A DNA stretch of 59,785 bases from Caulobacteraceae bacterium (GCA_009773335.1 WRPF01000011.1:1-59785), one strand, 5' to 3'; shown: positions 37,799 to 47,344, numbered from the stretch's first letter. The notes: generated by a model not told the origin, from the letters alone. Numbers and translations are program-made.

Positions 37799-40549
37799 AT
37801 GGCTGATTCCGCCGATACCCCGCCGCCGCAGAACGCCGGCCCAGAAAACGTAGCCCGGCCCGAGCACGTGACGCCGTTCATGGCGCAGTTCTTCGCGGCC
37901 AAGGATGCGCACCCGGACGCGATCGTCTTCTTCCGCATGGGCGATTTCTACGAGCTGTTCTTCGAGGACGCCGAGAAGGCCGCCGGCGTGCTCGGCATCA
38001 CGCTCACCAAGCGCGGCCATCACAAGGGCGAGGACATCCCGATGGCCGGCGTGCCGGTCCATGCCGCCGACGGCTATCTCCAGAAGCTGATCCGTCACGG
38101 GTTCCGCGTCGCCGTCTGCGAGCAGATGGAAGACCCGGCGGAAGCAAAGAAGCGCGGCTCGAAATCCATCGTGCGCCGCGAGGTCACGCGCGTGGTGACG
38201 CCCGGCACCATCACCGAGGACAGCCTGCTTGAATCCCGCGCGGCCAATATCCTCGCGGCGATGGCTTTCGCGGGAGATCGCGCGGCGCTCGCGTGGGCGG
38301 ACGTGTCCACCGGCGCCTTCGTCGTACGCCCGATCCGCGCGAGCGCGGCGGGGGAGGAGCTGGCCGCGCTGCAGCCGGCGGAGTTGCTGATCGCGGATTC
38401 CGAGAGCGCGCGCGGTGCGGGTCTCGTCGAAGCGAGCGGTGCGGCGCTGACGCTGCGGCCCGGCCCGAAGGCCGATCCGCGCGCGGGCGAGCGGCGGCTG
38501 AAGGCGGTGTTCGAGGTCGCGACCCTGGAAGCCTTCGGCGATTTCGCCGCCGAGGAACTCGCGGCGATGGGGCTTTTGCTCGACTATGTGGAGCTGACGC
38601 AGGCGGGCGCGGCGCCGCGCCTGTCGGCGCCGCGGCGCATCGAAGGCGCGGCCTTCATGGCGATCGACCCTGCGACGCGCGCTTCGCTGGAAATTGAACG
38701 GACGCAACGTGGACAGCGCGAAGGCTCGCTGACGCATGCGCTCGATCGCACGGTGACGTCCGCGGGCGGCCGTATGCTGGCGGAACGGCTGGCGCGGCCG
38801 CTGACGGATGTGGTCGCGATCAACGCGCGGCTCGATGCGGTGCACTGGTTTCTCGATCGCGACCGGCGCGAGGGCGTGCGTGCGGCCCTGCGCGGTGGCG
38901 GCGATCTGGCGCGCGCACTGCAGCGGCTCGCGCTCGGACGCGGCGGCCCGCGTGATCTCGGCGCGCTGCGGGATGGGTTGCACGCCGGCGAAACAGCGGC
39001 GCGGGCGGCGTCAGGGGAAAACGCGCCGAAAAAGGTGCTCGGCGCTTGCGCCTCTCTCCTGCTCGGCCCCGACGAAAGTCGGGGTCTATTGCCGCCCGCA
39101 AATGCACCACAAATGGCCCCCGACTTTCGTCGGGGCCGAGCGGAGTTGAAGGGCCTCGCTGACGATCTCGCCGTCATGCTCGGACCTGAACTCTCGCTGC
39201 TCGCGCGCGACGGTGGTTTCATCGCGCCGGGCTGCGATGATGCGCTCGACGCGGCGCGCAGCCTGCGCGACGACAGTCGCCGCGTGGTGGCGGGATTGCA
39301 GCAGACCTACGCGGACGAAACCGGCCTGCCGTTGAAGGTGCGGCACAACAACGTGCTCGGCTATCACATCGACGCCACGTCGAAGCAGGCCGAGACGCTC
39401 GCGCGCGAGCCGCATGTGGGCCGCTTCATCCATCGCCAGACGACGGCGACGAGCACACGCTTCACCACCACGGAACTCGCCGACCTCGACGCACGCATCG
39501 CGCGGGCGGGCGAGGAGGCGCTGGGCCGCGAGCTTGAACTTTTCCGCGCCTTCGCCGCGCGGGCGTCCGCACTCGCAGAACCGATCCGCGCCGCAGCCGA
39601 GGCGATTGCGTTGCTGGATGTCGCTTCGGCGTCGGCGGAATGGGCCATCGAGTGGGACGCCGTGCGCCCCGAGATCGACGAGACGTGTGCGCTGCTCGCC
39701 GAAGGCGGTCGCCATCCTGTCGTGGAGCAGGCGTTGCGCAAGCAGGGGCAGGGCTTCACGCCGAACGATTGCCGCCTCGACGGCGACGCGCAGGCGGGCG
39801 CGCGGCTGATGATCGTCACCGGGCCGAACATGGCGGGCAAGAGCACGTTCCTGCGCCAGACGGCGCTGCTGGCGATTCTCGCGCAGGCGGGATTTTTCGT
39901 GCCGGCGCGGCGCTTGCGGCTAGGTGTCGCGGATCGCGTCTTCTCACGTGTCGGCGCCTCGGACGATCTCGCGCGCGGGCGCTCGACGTTCATGACCGAG
40001 ATGGTGGAAACCGCCGCGATCCTGCACCAGGCGGGGCCGCGTGCGCTGGTCATCCTCGATGAAATCGGTCGCGGCACAGCGACCTACGACGGCCTCGCCA
40101 TCGCCTGGGCATGCGCGGAGCATCTGCATGACGTGAACCGCTCACGCGCCGTCTTCGCCACGCATTACCACGAGCTCACGGCGCTCGCGGATCGTCTGAG
40201 CGGCGGCGCGAATGCGAATCTGCGCGCGAAGGAATTCAAGGGCGATCTCGTGTTCCTGCACGAGGTCGCGCCCGGCCCGGCGGACCGCAGCTATGGCATC
40301 CAGGTGGCCAAGCTCGCGGGCCTGCCGAAAAGCGCCGTCGACCGCGCTCGCGCGGTGCTCGGACGGCTGGAATCAGGCAAGGGCGGCAAGCCTGTCGACT
40401 TCATGGAGGCGATGCCGCTGTTCGCGGGCGTCGCCGAAGAACCCGAGACGTCGGCGGTGGAGGCGGCGCTGGCGGAGGTCTCGCCCGACAGCCTGAGCCC
40501 GCGCGAGGCGCTGGACCTCGTGTACCGTCTGAAGGGCCTGCTGAAGTAG
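37799..40549 (+). CDS. mutS: DNA mismatch repair protein MutS
   Basis: A 916-aa MutS, longer than the usual 850-880. The mismatch-binding N-terminus carries DAIVFFRMGDFYELFFEDAE with the Phe-x-Glu (FYE) probe. The ATPase domain has Walker A GPNMAGKSTFLRQT near residue 674, Walker B ALVILDEIGRGTATYDGLAI and FATHYHELT. The C-terminus is intact. Around residues 421-447 a 24-bp perfect inverted repeat is translated in frame (PDESRGLLPPANAPQMAPDF), in the lever/core region where the family tolerates length change; this part explains most of the extra length. The gene is monocistronic, divergent from maeB. Confidence 0.97.
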   Translation: MADSADTPPPQNAGPENVARPEHVTPFMAQFFAAKDAHPDAIVFFRMGDFYELFFEDAEKAAGVLGITLTKRGHHKGEDIPMAGVPVHAADGYLQKLIRHGFRVAVCEQMEDPAEAKKRGSKSIVRREVTRVVTPGTITEDSLLESRAANILAAMAFAGDRAALAWADVSTGAFVVRPIRASAAGEELAALQPAELLIADSESARGAGLVEASGAALTLRPGPKADPRAGERRLKAVFEVATLEAFGDFAAEELAAMGLLLDYVELTQAGAAPRLSAPRRIEGAAFMAIDPATRASLEIERTQRGQREGSLTHALDRTVTSAGGRMLAERLARPLTDVVAINARLDAVHWFLDRDRREGVRAALRGGGDLARALQRLALGRGGPRDLGALRDGLHAGETAARAASGENAPKKVLGACASLLLGPDESRGLLPPANAPQMAPDFRRGRAELKGLADDLAVMLGPELSLLARDGGFIAPGCDDALDAARSLRDDSRRVVAGLQQTYADETGLPLKVRHNNVLGYHIDATSKQAETLAREPHVGRFIHRQTTATSTRFTTTELADLDARIARAGEEALGRELELFRAFAARASALAEPIRAAAEAIALLDVASASAEWAIEWDAVRPEIDETCALLAEGGRHPVVEQALRKQGQGFTPNDCRLDGDAQAGARLMIVTGPNMAGKSTFLRQTALLAILAQAGFFVPARRLRLGVADRVFSRVGASDDLARGRSTFMTEMVETAAILHQAGPRALVILDEIGRGTATYDGLAIAWACAEHLHDVNRSRAVFATHYHELTALADRLSGGANANLRAKEFKGDLVFLHEVAPGPADRSYGIQVAKLAGLPKSAVDRARAVLGRLESGKGGKPVDFMEAMPLFAGVAEEPETSAVEAALAEVSPDSLSPREALDLVYRLKGLLK
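39061..39141. repeat. Perfect 24-bp inverted repeat translated inside mutS
   Basis: Arms 39061-39084 and 39118-39141 are exact reverse complements (left begins GCTCGGCCCCGACGAAAGTC, 33-nt spacer). Each arm is itself a shorter palindrome, CCCCGAC/GTCGGGG around GAAA. It reads through mutS without breaking the frame. Confidence 0.9.
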
Positions 40550-40552
40550 CGG

Positions 40553-40891
40553 TTACGGCGTCGGCTGGGTGGGCGAGGGCGTCGGCTGCGCCTGTTCGCG
40601 ACGGAAATTGGCGATCATCTCGCCCTTGGAAATGGCGTCCTGGGCCATGTCGATGGTCGACATCGACGCGTAGTACATGCCCACGCCGCCGAAGATGATT
40701 CCGGCCACAAGACCCAGGATCCCCCATTTGGTCGCGGCGAACCAGTAGGCGGAAGAGCGTTCGCGGCGGAGGTAGGCGCGGACCTGACGATCTTCGGTCA
40801 TCGTGGCGTGCAGCTCGGCCTGACGACGCATGTAATCCTCGTCCACCGGAGTGATCTTGCCCTTGCGCCCGTTGCTTCCGACCATGGCCAT
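40553..40891 (-). CDS. Small single-pass membrane protein of unknown function
   Basis: A 112-aa protein. A basic N-terminus (MVGSNGRKGKI), an amphipathic helix EDYMRRQAELHATMTEDRQV and one TM segment WGILGLVAGIIFGGVGMYYA near residues 57-76, followed by a charged stretch and a Pro/Thr-rich tail PTPSPTQPTP. No family recognised. It converges with mutS, leaving 3 bp between the stops. The 187-bp gap to glnD upstream shows no obvious gene. Confidence 0.7.
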   Translation of the reverse strand: MAMVGSNGRKGKITPVDEDYMRRQAELHATMTEDRQVRAYLRRERSSAYWFAATKWGILGLVAGIIFGGVGMYYASMSTIDMAQDAISKGEMIANFRREQAQPTPSPTQPTP

Positions 40892-41078
40892 GCCCGCCTT
40901 GAAATGCCGTCCGGAGGGCGCACCGCCACTCGGCGCCGCGAATTCTCGCGGGACGCGAACCCTAGGCTCCTTAAATAGGGCGTCTTTGCGTCATGCCAAT
41001 GACTCGCGACGCTAACGACACGGCGTGCGACACGTTGCATAGTCCAGAGGCGCCAATCGCCCGGATCACGACATCCCG

Positions 41079-43913
41079 ATGCCCCAACGCCTGCCACCCG
41101 CCCGGATCGAAGACGTCGTCGACGGCGTGAAGCTGCGATCGCAGCTCACAGCCGCTGCGTTGGGCCACATCGGCGAGGAAAGCGCCGCCCGGGCCCGGGC
41201 GCTCGACCTGTTGCACGGCGCGCTGTTCCGGGGGCGCATGATCGCCAAGGACCGGCTGGGCGACGGCGCGGGCGGGCATGAGACAGCGGCGCTCCTGTGC
41301 CAGGTCGCCGATGAGGTCATCACCGCACTCTACGACTTCACGACCACGCACGTGTTCCGCGCCCGCAACCCGACCGAGGGCGAACGCTTCGCGGTTGTCG
41401 CGGTCGGCGGCTACGGGCGGGGCCAGATGGCGCCGTCGTCGGACATCGATCTCCTGTTCCTGCGGTCCTACAAGGAGACGCCGTGGTCGGAGAGCGTGAC
41501 CGAGTTCATGCTCTACATGCTCTGGGACATGAGCCTGAAGGTAGGTCATGCCTCGCGCACGCTCGATGAATGCATGCGGCTCGCCAGGGAAGATCACACC
41601 GTGCAGACGGCGCTGCTTGAGGCGCGCTTTCTCGCCGGCGACCGCGAGTTGTTCGATACTTTTGTCGTGCGGTATCGCAAGGAAGTCCTGGATCCCGGCC
41701 ACCGCGCGTTCGTGGCCGCAAAGCTCAAGGAGCGCGACGAGCGCCACACCCGCGCAGGCGCGTCGCGGTATCTCGTCGAGCCCAACATCAAGGAGGGAAA
41801 GGGCGGCCTGCGCGATCTGCACACGCTGTTCTGGATCCAGCGTCATCGCCACGGCTGGGTCGATCCGTTCGCGTACATGCCCACGGGCATCTTCACGCGC
41901 GAGGAGATTGCGCTCGGCATGCGGGCGTCGGAATTTTTCTGGCGCGTGCGTTGCCATCTGCATTTCCTGACGGGCCGGCCGGAGGAACGTCTGACATTCG
42001 ACGTGCAGCCGGAACTGGCGCGACGGCTCGGTTTCGGCGAGCGCAACGGCGTGCCGGCCGTCGAGCGCTTCATGAAGCGCTATTTCCTCGCCGCCAAGGA
42101 TGTCGGCACGCTCACACGGATCATGTCGGCAAAGCTTGAAGCCGATGATGCAAAGAAGAAGCCGACCGGGCTGTCGCGCTTCATTTCAAATGGCATGTCG
42201 CGCCCGAGGGTGGCGGCTGACGGCTTCAGGGTGGAGTCGGGGCGGTTGACGGCCGAAACGCCGCAGATATTCGACAACGATCCCGTCAACCTGCTCCGTA
42301 TTTTCCGCGTCGCGGATGCTCGCGATCTTGATCTTCATCCCGATGCCCTTGCGGAGATCACGCGGCGGCTGAAACGCATCACGCCGGCCGTGCGGGAAGA
42401 TCCCGACGCGCAGCTCCTGTTTCTTCAGATCGCCGCCTCGCCCAACAGCCCGGCCGCCACCTTGCGCCTGATGAACGAAGCCGGCGTGCTGGGGCGCTTC
42501 CTGCCCGAGTTCGGACGCATCGTCGCGCAGATGCAGTTCAACATGTATCACCACTACACGGTCGACGAGCACACGCTGCGCGCCGTAGAAGTGATCAGCG
42601 ACATCGAGAAGGGGCGCTGCGCGACGGAACATCCGCTGGCGACGGCGATTTTCCCGAAGATCGTCAATCGTCGCGCGCTTTACATGGCGATGCTGCTGCA
42701 CGACACCGGCAAGGGCATCGGCGACCAGCAGGAAGAAGGCGAGAAGACCGCGATGGCGGCCTGCGCGCGCCTCGGCATGCCGCGCGAGGAGGTCGAACTC
42801 GTCGGCTGGCTGGTGCGCCATCACCTGCTGATGAGCGACGTGGCGCAGAAGCGTGACATCGGCGATCCGCGCACTGTGGCGAGCTTTGCGGAAATCGTCG
42901 GCACGCTCGAACGCCTGCGGCTGTTGCTCGTGCTGACCATCGCCGACATCCGCGCCGTGGGACCGGGCGTGTGGAACGGCTGGAAGGGTCAGCTTTTGCG
43001 CGACCTGTATCGTCTTGCGGAGGCGGCGTTCCACGGCGGACGCACCGACGAGGTCGGCGTCCGCGAGCGGCTCGCCGACCAGGCGTTCGAGATCAAGACG
43101 GAACTTGTCGCGACGATGAAGCCCGTGCCGCGCCTCGTGCAATGGCTCGACACGCTGGACGACGCCTACTGGCTCTCCTTCGATCGCGAGGCGCTGCGCT
43201 GGCATGTGGAGGCGGCGTCCACGTTCCTGTCCGCCGGCGGCGAGGCGGATGGCGTCCACGTGGTTGCGCGCGCGATGCCGAACCGGGGCGTGACCGAACT
43301 CCTCGTGCATGCGCAGGACAGGCCCGGTCTTTTTGCGTCGCTTGCAGCGTCGCTCGCGGCGGGCGGCGCCGACGTTTCGGACGCGCGCGTGCACACGACC
43401 CGCGACGGTCAGGCGTTCGACGTGTTCTCGCTGCTCGATGCGGAAGGCGCCCCGTTCGGCGCGTCCGATCCGCACGTGCTGCAACGGCTCGTGACGCGGG
43501 TGAAGGCCGCCGCCGGGGGCGCGCCGCAGGCGACGCTCGCGCGAAGGCCCGTGCAGCGCCGCGCTGCGGCCTTCGCTATCGAGCCCTGGGCGCGGATCGA
43601 CAACGACCTCTCCCGCGAGGCGACGGTGGTCGAGGTTTCCGGCCGTGATCGGCCCGGGCTGCTCGCGGCGCTGGCGCAGGTGTTGGCGGACGCGAAAGTG
43701 TCGATCACATCCGCCCACATCGACGCCTACGGGGAGCGCGTGGCGGACGTTTTCTATGTCACCGAGCATGATGGCGCGCAGGTGACGGACCCGGCGCGCA
43801 TCGCGTTGCTGCAGACGCGCCTGACAGACGCGCTGCGCGAGAACGAACCTGACGCGCCGGCCGATCCCGCCCGAAGAAGTCTGGCGGTCGCGCCGGCGAG
43901 CACCGGGCGGTAG
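41079..43913 (+). CDS. glnD: [Protein-PII] uridylyltransferase GlnD
   Basis: A 944-aa bifunctional nitrogen sensor that uridylylates PII proteins when glutamine is low and removes UMP when it is high. The N-terminal nucleotidyltransferase motif is AVGGYGRGQMAPSSDIDLLF near residue 109, carrying the catalytic Asp pair. The HD domain reads HHYTVDEHTLRAVEVISDIE and MLLHDTGKGIGDQQEEG. Two C-terminal ACT domains are visible (TELLVHAQDRPGLFASLAAS and VVEVSGRDRPGLLAALAQVL). Length and order match the family. No other nitrogen gene is adjacent. Confidence 0.97.
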   Translation: MPQRLPPARIEDVVDGVKLRSQLTAAALGHIGEESAARARALDLLHGALFRGRMIAKDRLGDGAGGHETAALLCQVADEVITALYDFTTTHVFRARNPTEGERFAVVAVGGYGRGQMAPSSDIDLLFLRSYKETPWSESVTEFMLYMLWDMSLKVGHASRTLDECMRLAREDHTVQTALLEARFLAGDRELFDTFVVRYRKEVLDPGHRAFVAAKLKERDERHTRAGASRYLVEPNIKEGKGGLRDLHTLFWIQRHRHGWVDPFAYMPTGIFTREEIALGMRASEFFWRVRCHLHFLTGRPEERLTFDVQPELARRLGFGERNGVPAVERFMKRYFLAAKDVGTLTRIMSAKLEADDAKKKPTGLSRFISNGMSRPRVAADGFRVESGRLTAETPQIFDNDPVNLLRIFRVADARDLDLHPDALAEITRRLKRITPAVREDPDAQLLFLQIAASPNSPAATLRLMNEAGVLGRFLPEFGRIVAQMQFNMYHHYTVDEHTLRAVEVISDIEKGRCATEHPLATAIFPKIVNRRALYMAMLLHDTGKGIGDQQEEGEKTAMAACARLGMPREEVELVGWLVRHHLLMSDVAQKRDIGDPRTVASFAEIVGTLERLRLLLVLTIADIRAVGPGVWNGWKGQLLRDLYRLAEAAFHGGRTDEVGVRERLADQAFEIKTELVATMKPVPRLVQWLDTLDDAYWLSFDREALRWHVEAASTFLSAGGEADGVHVVARAMPNRGVTELLVHAQDRPGLFASLAASLAAGGADVSDARVHTTRDGQAFDVFSLLDAEGAPFGASDPHVLQRLVTRVKAAAGGAPQATLARRPVQRRAAAFAIEPWARIDNDLSREATVVEVSGRDRPGLLAALAQVLADAKVSITSAHIDAYGERVADVFYVTEHDGAQVTDPARIALLQTRLTDALRENEPDAPADPARRSLAVAPASTGR

Positions 43914-44576
43914 GGCCGAACAGGGGGACAGATTCCCCGCGTCACCGCAGCTTTCGGCGCTCCGGCCCTTGGCCGCCAACAAACGCACATGAATCTATCC
44001 GACCGGAATGCCGGCCGATCTAAACTCCTTTCATCGCATCCGCGGGAGGGCAGCCGGTACACCTGTTCAACGGCGCGGATGCCACGTGATCGAGCGTGGA
44101 TAGCTCACGGGCCGGGACGTACGTCCCGGCGGAAGTCGTGAGGGTCCGGGAGCGTGTGGAACAGACACGCCCCGCACGTCGCAGGCCCACTGGCCCAAGG
44201 GTGTGAGGAACCACCCCGTGGCCATGCTTGCGGAAAACGATTGCGGGGACGCGGGTGAAAGCTCGCATTCTCTCTACTTTTTTCTACCGTGGGCCCAGCC
44301 CGCGTCCCCGGCTCTCCATCAAGGAGAGCGGAAACAAGAAGGCTCTCCGTTGGAGAGCACACTGACTGAGCGAACCCGCAGGAACCGATGTTCCGTGCGG
44401 ATGAAGGTGTTGGCGAGTAGGACCGCCGGCGCCCTCGCCGGCAAGGTGGATCGTCCCGTCAGGCTGTCGCCCGTTTCAGCACCGTATGCCGGCGAGGGCG
44501 CCGGCGGTCCTACTCGCCAACACCGAGCACCCCCCCCCAATTCCGCTCCCCCTCAAACTCCTCTATCGCGTCGCCC
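43914..44576. other. 663-bp hairpin-rich intergenic region, possible structured RNA
   Basis: No convincing gene is visible. From 44105 to 44400 there is a run of hairpins: an outer CTCACG/CGTGAG around the 20-bp palindrome GCCGGGACGT/ACGTCCCGGC (44111-44130), a 12-bp long-range pair CGGGGACGCGGG / CCCGCGTCCCCG (44244-44255 with 44299-44310), two GCTCTCC/GGAGAGC hairpins (44311-44329 and 44342-44358), and CCGCA-GGAAC / GTTCC-TGCGG (44376-44400). A 38-bp inverted repeat follows. It matches no RNA family I know (checked by eye for SRP, RNase P, tmRNA, and major riboswitch boxes). Confidence 0.4.
44406..44524. repeat. Nested-palindrome repeat copy B (38-bp perfect arms)
   Basis: Arms 44406-44443 and 44487-44524 are exact reverse complements separated by 43 nt. 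Inside each arm, GCGAGTAGGACCGC is followed by a small hairpin CGGCG-CCCT-CGCCG and GCA. Outer part and layout match the copies near 59.4 kb. Confidence 0.9.
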
Positions 44577-46169
44577 ATGAGTCTCGCCCGCAACACCTTC
44601 GTCCAGACGTTCATGACGCTCGGCAGCCGACTGCTGGGGTTCGCGCGCGACCTCGCGCTCAATGCGCGCTTCGGCCAGGGACCGATGATGGACGCGTTCG
44701 CAACGGCGCTGATGTTCCCGAACCTGTTCCGGCGCCTGTTCGCCGAAGGCGCCTTCGCGCAGGCGTTCGTGCCGATCTACGGCAAGGTCCGCGCGGAGGA
44801 GGGGGAGGAGGCCGCCGCGAAGATCGCGTCGCAGACGATGTCCTTCCTGCTCGCCGTGGTGATTGCGTTTTGCATCGCCGCGCAGATCGCGATGACGTGG
44901 ATCATGCCGGTGCTCCTGTCGGCCTACGCGGCGGACAAGGAGATGATGCAGCTCGCCACGCTCGTGACGCAGCTCACCATGCCTTACCTCGCGTGCATGA
45001 CGCTCGCGTCGCTGCTGTCGGGCGTGCTCAACACGTCGGGGCGCTTTGCGCTGTCGGCGGGCGTGCCGATCCTGCTCAACGTCTGCACCATCGCGCCGCT
45101 GGTGCTAATCGAGGATCGCGAAGCCGCGCTGATCGGCGCAGCCGTTGCGGTGACGGTCGCCGGCGTCCTGCAGGCGGGGCTGCTGTGGTGGGGCGTGTGG
45201 CGGCTCGGCGTATCGCTGCGCTTCGGGTTTCCGGGTCTGACGGATACCGTGAAACGCGTGCTCGTGCTCGCCGTTCCCGGCGCGCTCGCGGGCGGCGCAA
45301 CGCAGATCAATTCGCTGGTCAGCCAGATCCTCACGGGCTCCGACGCGGGCGCGCGGTCGGTGCTCTACAACGCCGACCGCCTGTATCAGCTGCCGCTGGG
45401 TCTCGTCGGCGTGGCGGTGGGTCTGGCGCTGGTGCCGCGCCTGACGAAGGCGTTCGTCGCCAACGACCACGACGGCGCACAGACCACGCTCGACGACGGC
45501 CTCGGTCTCGCCATGGCGTTCACGATCCCGGCGGCGGCGGCGCTCATCGTGATGCCGTTCTTCATCATCGACGCCACTGTCACGCGCGGCGTCTTCACCA
45601 GCGACGATGCGCGCCGGACCGCGGAGGTGCTGCGCCATTTCGGCTGGGGCGTGCCGGCGTTTGTGCTGGCGAAAGTGCTGACGCCGCCGTTCTTCGCGCG
45701 GCAGGATACGCGCCGTCCCATGCGCTACGCGTTCGCGACTGTCGCCGTGACGGTCGTGCTGGGCGCGGCGCTGTTCTTCGGATTCAAGCGGATCGGCTGG
45801 GACGGCGTGGTCGGCCTGGCGATCGCCACCAGCATCGGCGCGTGGGTGAACGTGGCGCTGCTGTCGGGCACGCTGGCGCGGGAAGGCACGTGGCGCGTGG
45901 GACCGGCGCTGCGCAGCCGCCTTGTGCGTCTCGCCATCGCGACGGCCGTCATGGCGTCCGTGCTGGGCGTGATGGCCTACTTCTATCCGACGCTGGCGCA
46001 GGTGTTCATCTGGAAGGAAGCCGCGGTGATCGTCGCGTGCCTCGTCGGCGCGGGCGTCTACGGTGCAGCGGTGCTGGCCACCGGCGCCGTGACGGCGCGC
46101 GAGATGCGGGCGGCGCTGCGGCGGGAGCCAGGTGGGGGAGGCGGCTTGCCGGGCGGTCTGGACGGCTGA
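44577..46169 (+). CDS. murJ: Lipid II flippase MurJ
   Basis: A 530-aa MOP-superfamily inner-membrane protein that moves lipid II to the periplasmic face for peptidoglycan synthesis. It starts MSLARNTFVQTFMTLGSRLL and continues GFARDLALNARFGQGPMMDA, with NLFRRLFAEGAFAQAFVPIY (the conserved RRLFAEGAF motif) and about 14 TM segments. The end, REPGGGGGLPGGLDG, is glycine-rich. It precedes trpS in many Caulobacterales-type genomes, as here. A long shadow frame on the + strand with a different phase was ignored. Confidence 0.96.
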   Translation: MSLARNTFVQTFMTLGSRLLGFARDLALNARFGQGPMMDAFATALMFPNLFRRLFAEGAFAQAFVPIYGKVRAEEGEEAAAKIASQTMSFLLAVVIAFCIAAQIAMTWIMPVLLSAYAADKEMMQLATLVTQLTMPYLACMTLASLLSGVLNTSGRFALSAGVPILLNVCTIAPLVLIEDREAALIGAAVAVTVAGVLQAGLLWWGVWRLGVSLRFGFPGLTDTVKRVLVLAVPGALAGGATQINSLVSQILTGSDAGARSVLYNADRLYQLPLGLVGVAVGLALVPRLTKAFVANDHDGAQTTLDDGLGLAMAFTIPAAAALIVMPFFIIDATVTRGVFTSDDARRTAEVLRHFGWGVPAFVLAKVLTPPFFARQDTRRPMRYAFATVAVTVVLGAALFFGFKRIGWDGVVGLAIATSIGAWVNVALLSGTLAREGTWRVGPALRSRLVRLAIATAVMASVLGVMAYFYPTLAQVFIWKEAAVIVACLVGAGVYGAAVLATGAVTAREMRAALRREPGGGGGLPGGLDG

Positions 46170-46245
46170 TAGAAGCCGCTCCCGGAGATTGAGACATGAG
46201 TGCACAGTGCATCGGACGATGGCGGGCCTGACCGCCCTGCTCTGA

Positions 46246-46275
46246 CGCTCCCCTAAGGACTTGTTCGGGGGAGCG
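46246..46275 (+). terminator. Hairpin between murJ and trpS
   Basis: Stem CGCTCCCC / GGGGAGCG with a 14-nt loop, no long T-run behind it. It sits between the murJ end and trpS start; it may reduce read-through into trpS or end the murJ transcript. Confidence 0.45.
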
Positions 46276-46309
46276 GCCCTTCGCACACGCACCGCCTCAG
46301 GAGTTTCCC

Positions 46310-47344
46310 ATGACAACCGCCCCTATGCCCGCATACGCCGGGCCGTCCCGCGTTTTCTCCGGCATGCAGCCGACCGGCGGCCTGCACCTCGGCAACTATC
46401 TCGGCGCGCTCGTGAAGTTCGTGCGCCTCCAGCACGAGCACGAGTGCATCTATTGCGTCGTCGACCTGCACGCGATCACCATCGAACACGATCCGAAGGC
46501 GCTGCAGCAGCAATGCCGCGAGGTCGCCGCCGCCTACATCGCCGCCGGCGTCGATCCGAAGAAGGCGATAATCTTCGTTCAATCTGCGGTCCCGGCACAT
46601 GCAGAACTGGCGTGGATTTTCAATTGCGTCGCGCGCATGGGCTGGCTTGAGCGCATGACGCAGTTCAAGGACAAGGCCGGCAAGAACGCCGAGCGCATGT
46701 CCGTCGGCCTGTTCGACTATCCCGTGCTGCAGGCGGCCGACATTCTCGCCTACAAGGCCACGCATGTGCCGGTCGGCGAGGACCAGAAACAGCACCTCGA
46801 GCTGAGCCGCGACATCGCCGCGCGATTCAACAGCGACTACAACGCACCGAACTTCTTCCCGCTGCCCGAGCCGCTGATCCAGGGGCCGGGCGCGCGCATC
46901 ATGTCCCTGCGCGACGGATCGAAGAAGATGTCGAAGTCCGATCCGTCCGACCAGAGCCGCATCAACCTGACCGACGACGCCGACGCCATCGCCAACAAGT
47001 TCAAGCGCGCCACGACCGATCCGCTGCCCTTGCCGGAGACCGCCGAGGGCCTGAAGGGGCGCCCGGAGGTGGAAAATCTCGTCGGAATCTACGCGGCGCT
47101 CGCCGATCTGAGCGTCGATCAGGTTCTGGGGGAGTGGGGCGGGAAGGGCTTCGGCGCCTTCAAGCCGGCGCTGGCCGACATCGCGGCCCAGAAGCTCGCG
47201 CCGATCGCCGGCGAAATGCGCAGGCTTCTCGTTGATCGCACCGCGCTCGACGAAATCCTGCGCGACGGCGCCGCGCGGGCGGATGCGATTTCCGCGCCAA
47301 TGATGTCACAGGTTCGCGATATTGTCGGTCTCTGGCGCCGATAA
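46310..47344 (+). CDS. trpS: Tryptophan--tRNA ligase
   Basis: A 344-aa class I aminoacyl-tRNA synthetase charging tRNA-Trp. The HIGH-type motif is GGLHLGN at residues 23-29, the KMSKS motif is KKMSKSD at about 204-210. [20 protein letters not shown] and [20 protein letters not shown] are also typical. AGGAG precedes the ATG by 6 nt. Upstream sequence shows a hairpin at 46246-46275 but no clear T-box, which is as expected outside Firmicutes. It follows murJ by 140 bp. Confidence 0.97.
   Translation: MTTAPMPAYAGPSRVFSGMQPTGGLHLGNYLGALVKFVRLQHEHECIYCVVDLHAITIEHDPKALQQQCREVAAAYIAAGVDPKKAIIFVQSAVPAHAELAWIFNCVARMGWLERMTQFKDKAGKNAERMSVGLFDYPVLQAADILAYKATHVPVGEDQKQHLELSRDIAARFNSDYNAPNFFPLPEPLIQGPGARIMSLRDGSKKMSKSDPSDQSRINLTDDADAIANKFKRATTDPLPLPETAEGLKGRPEVENLVGIYAALADLSVDQVLGEWGGKGFGAFKPALADIAAQKLAPIAGEMRRLLVDRTALDEILRDGAARADAISAPMMSQVRDIVGLWRR

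Noticed and set aside
42186-43988. A 600-codon frame opposite glnD
   Set aside because: GlnD motifs on the plus strand are complete; the antisense frame is low-complexity and has no ribosome site.
44111-44130. GGGAC/GTCCC palindrome as mini-ykkC (guanidine-II) riboswitch
   Set aside because: That RNA needs two hairpins with ACGR loops close together; only one palindrome is present, and the downstream gene is murJ rather than a guanidine gene.
44020-44362. Two small minus-strand frames (82 and 85 codons) in the glnD-murJ gap
   Set aside because: They read through the palindromes, have no ribosome sites and overlap each other; not supported as genes.
43914-44576. SRP RNA, RNase P RNA, tmRNA or cobalamin riboswitch in the gap
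   Set aside because: None of the conserved boxes (GGTCAGGTCCGGAAGGAAGC-type, GAGGAAAGTCCGGGC-type, B12 box) is present.
46196-46231. An 11-codon frame (MSAQCIGRWRA) before trpS, as a Trp leader peptide
   Set aside because: Only one Trp codon, no tandem Trp codons, and the following hairpin at 46246 has no alternative pairing that I can see; the context is not that of an attenuator.
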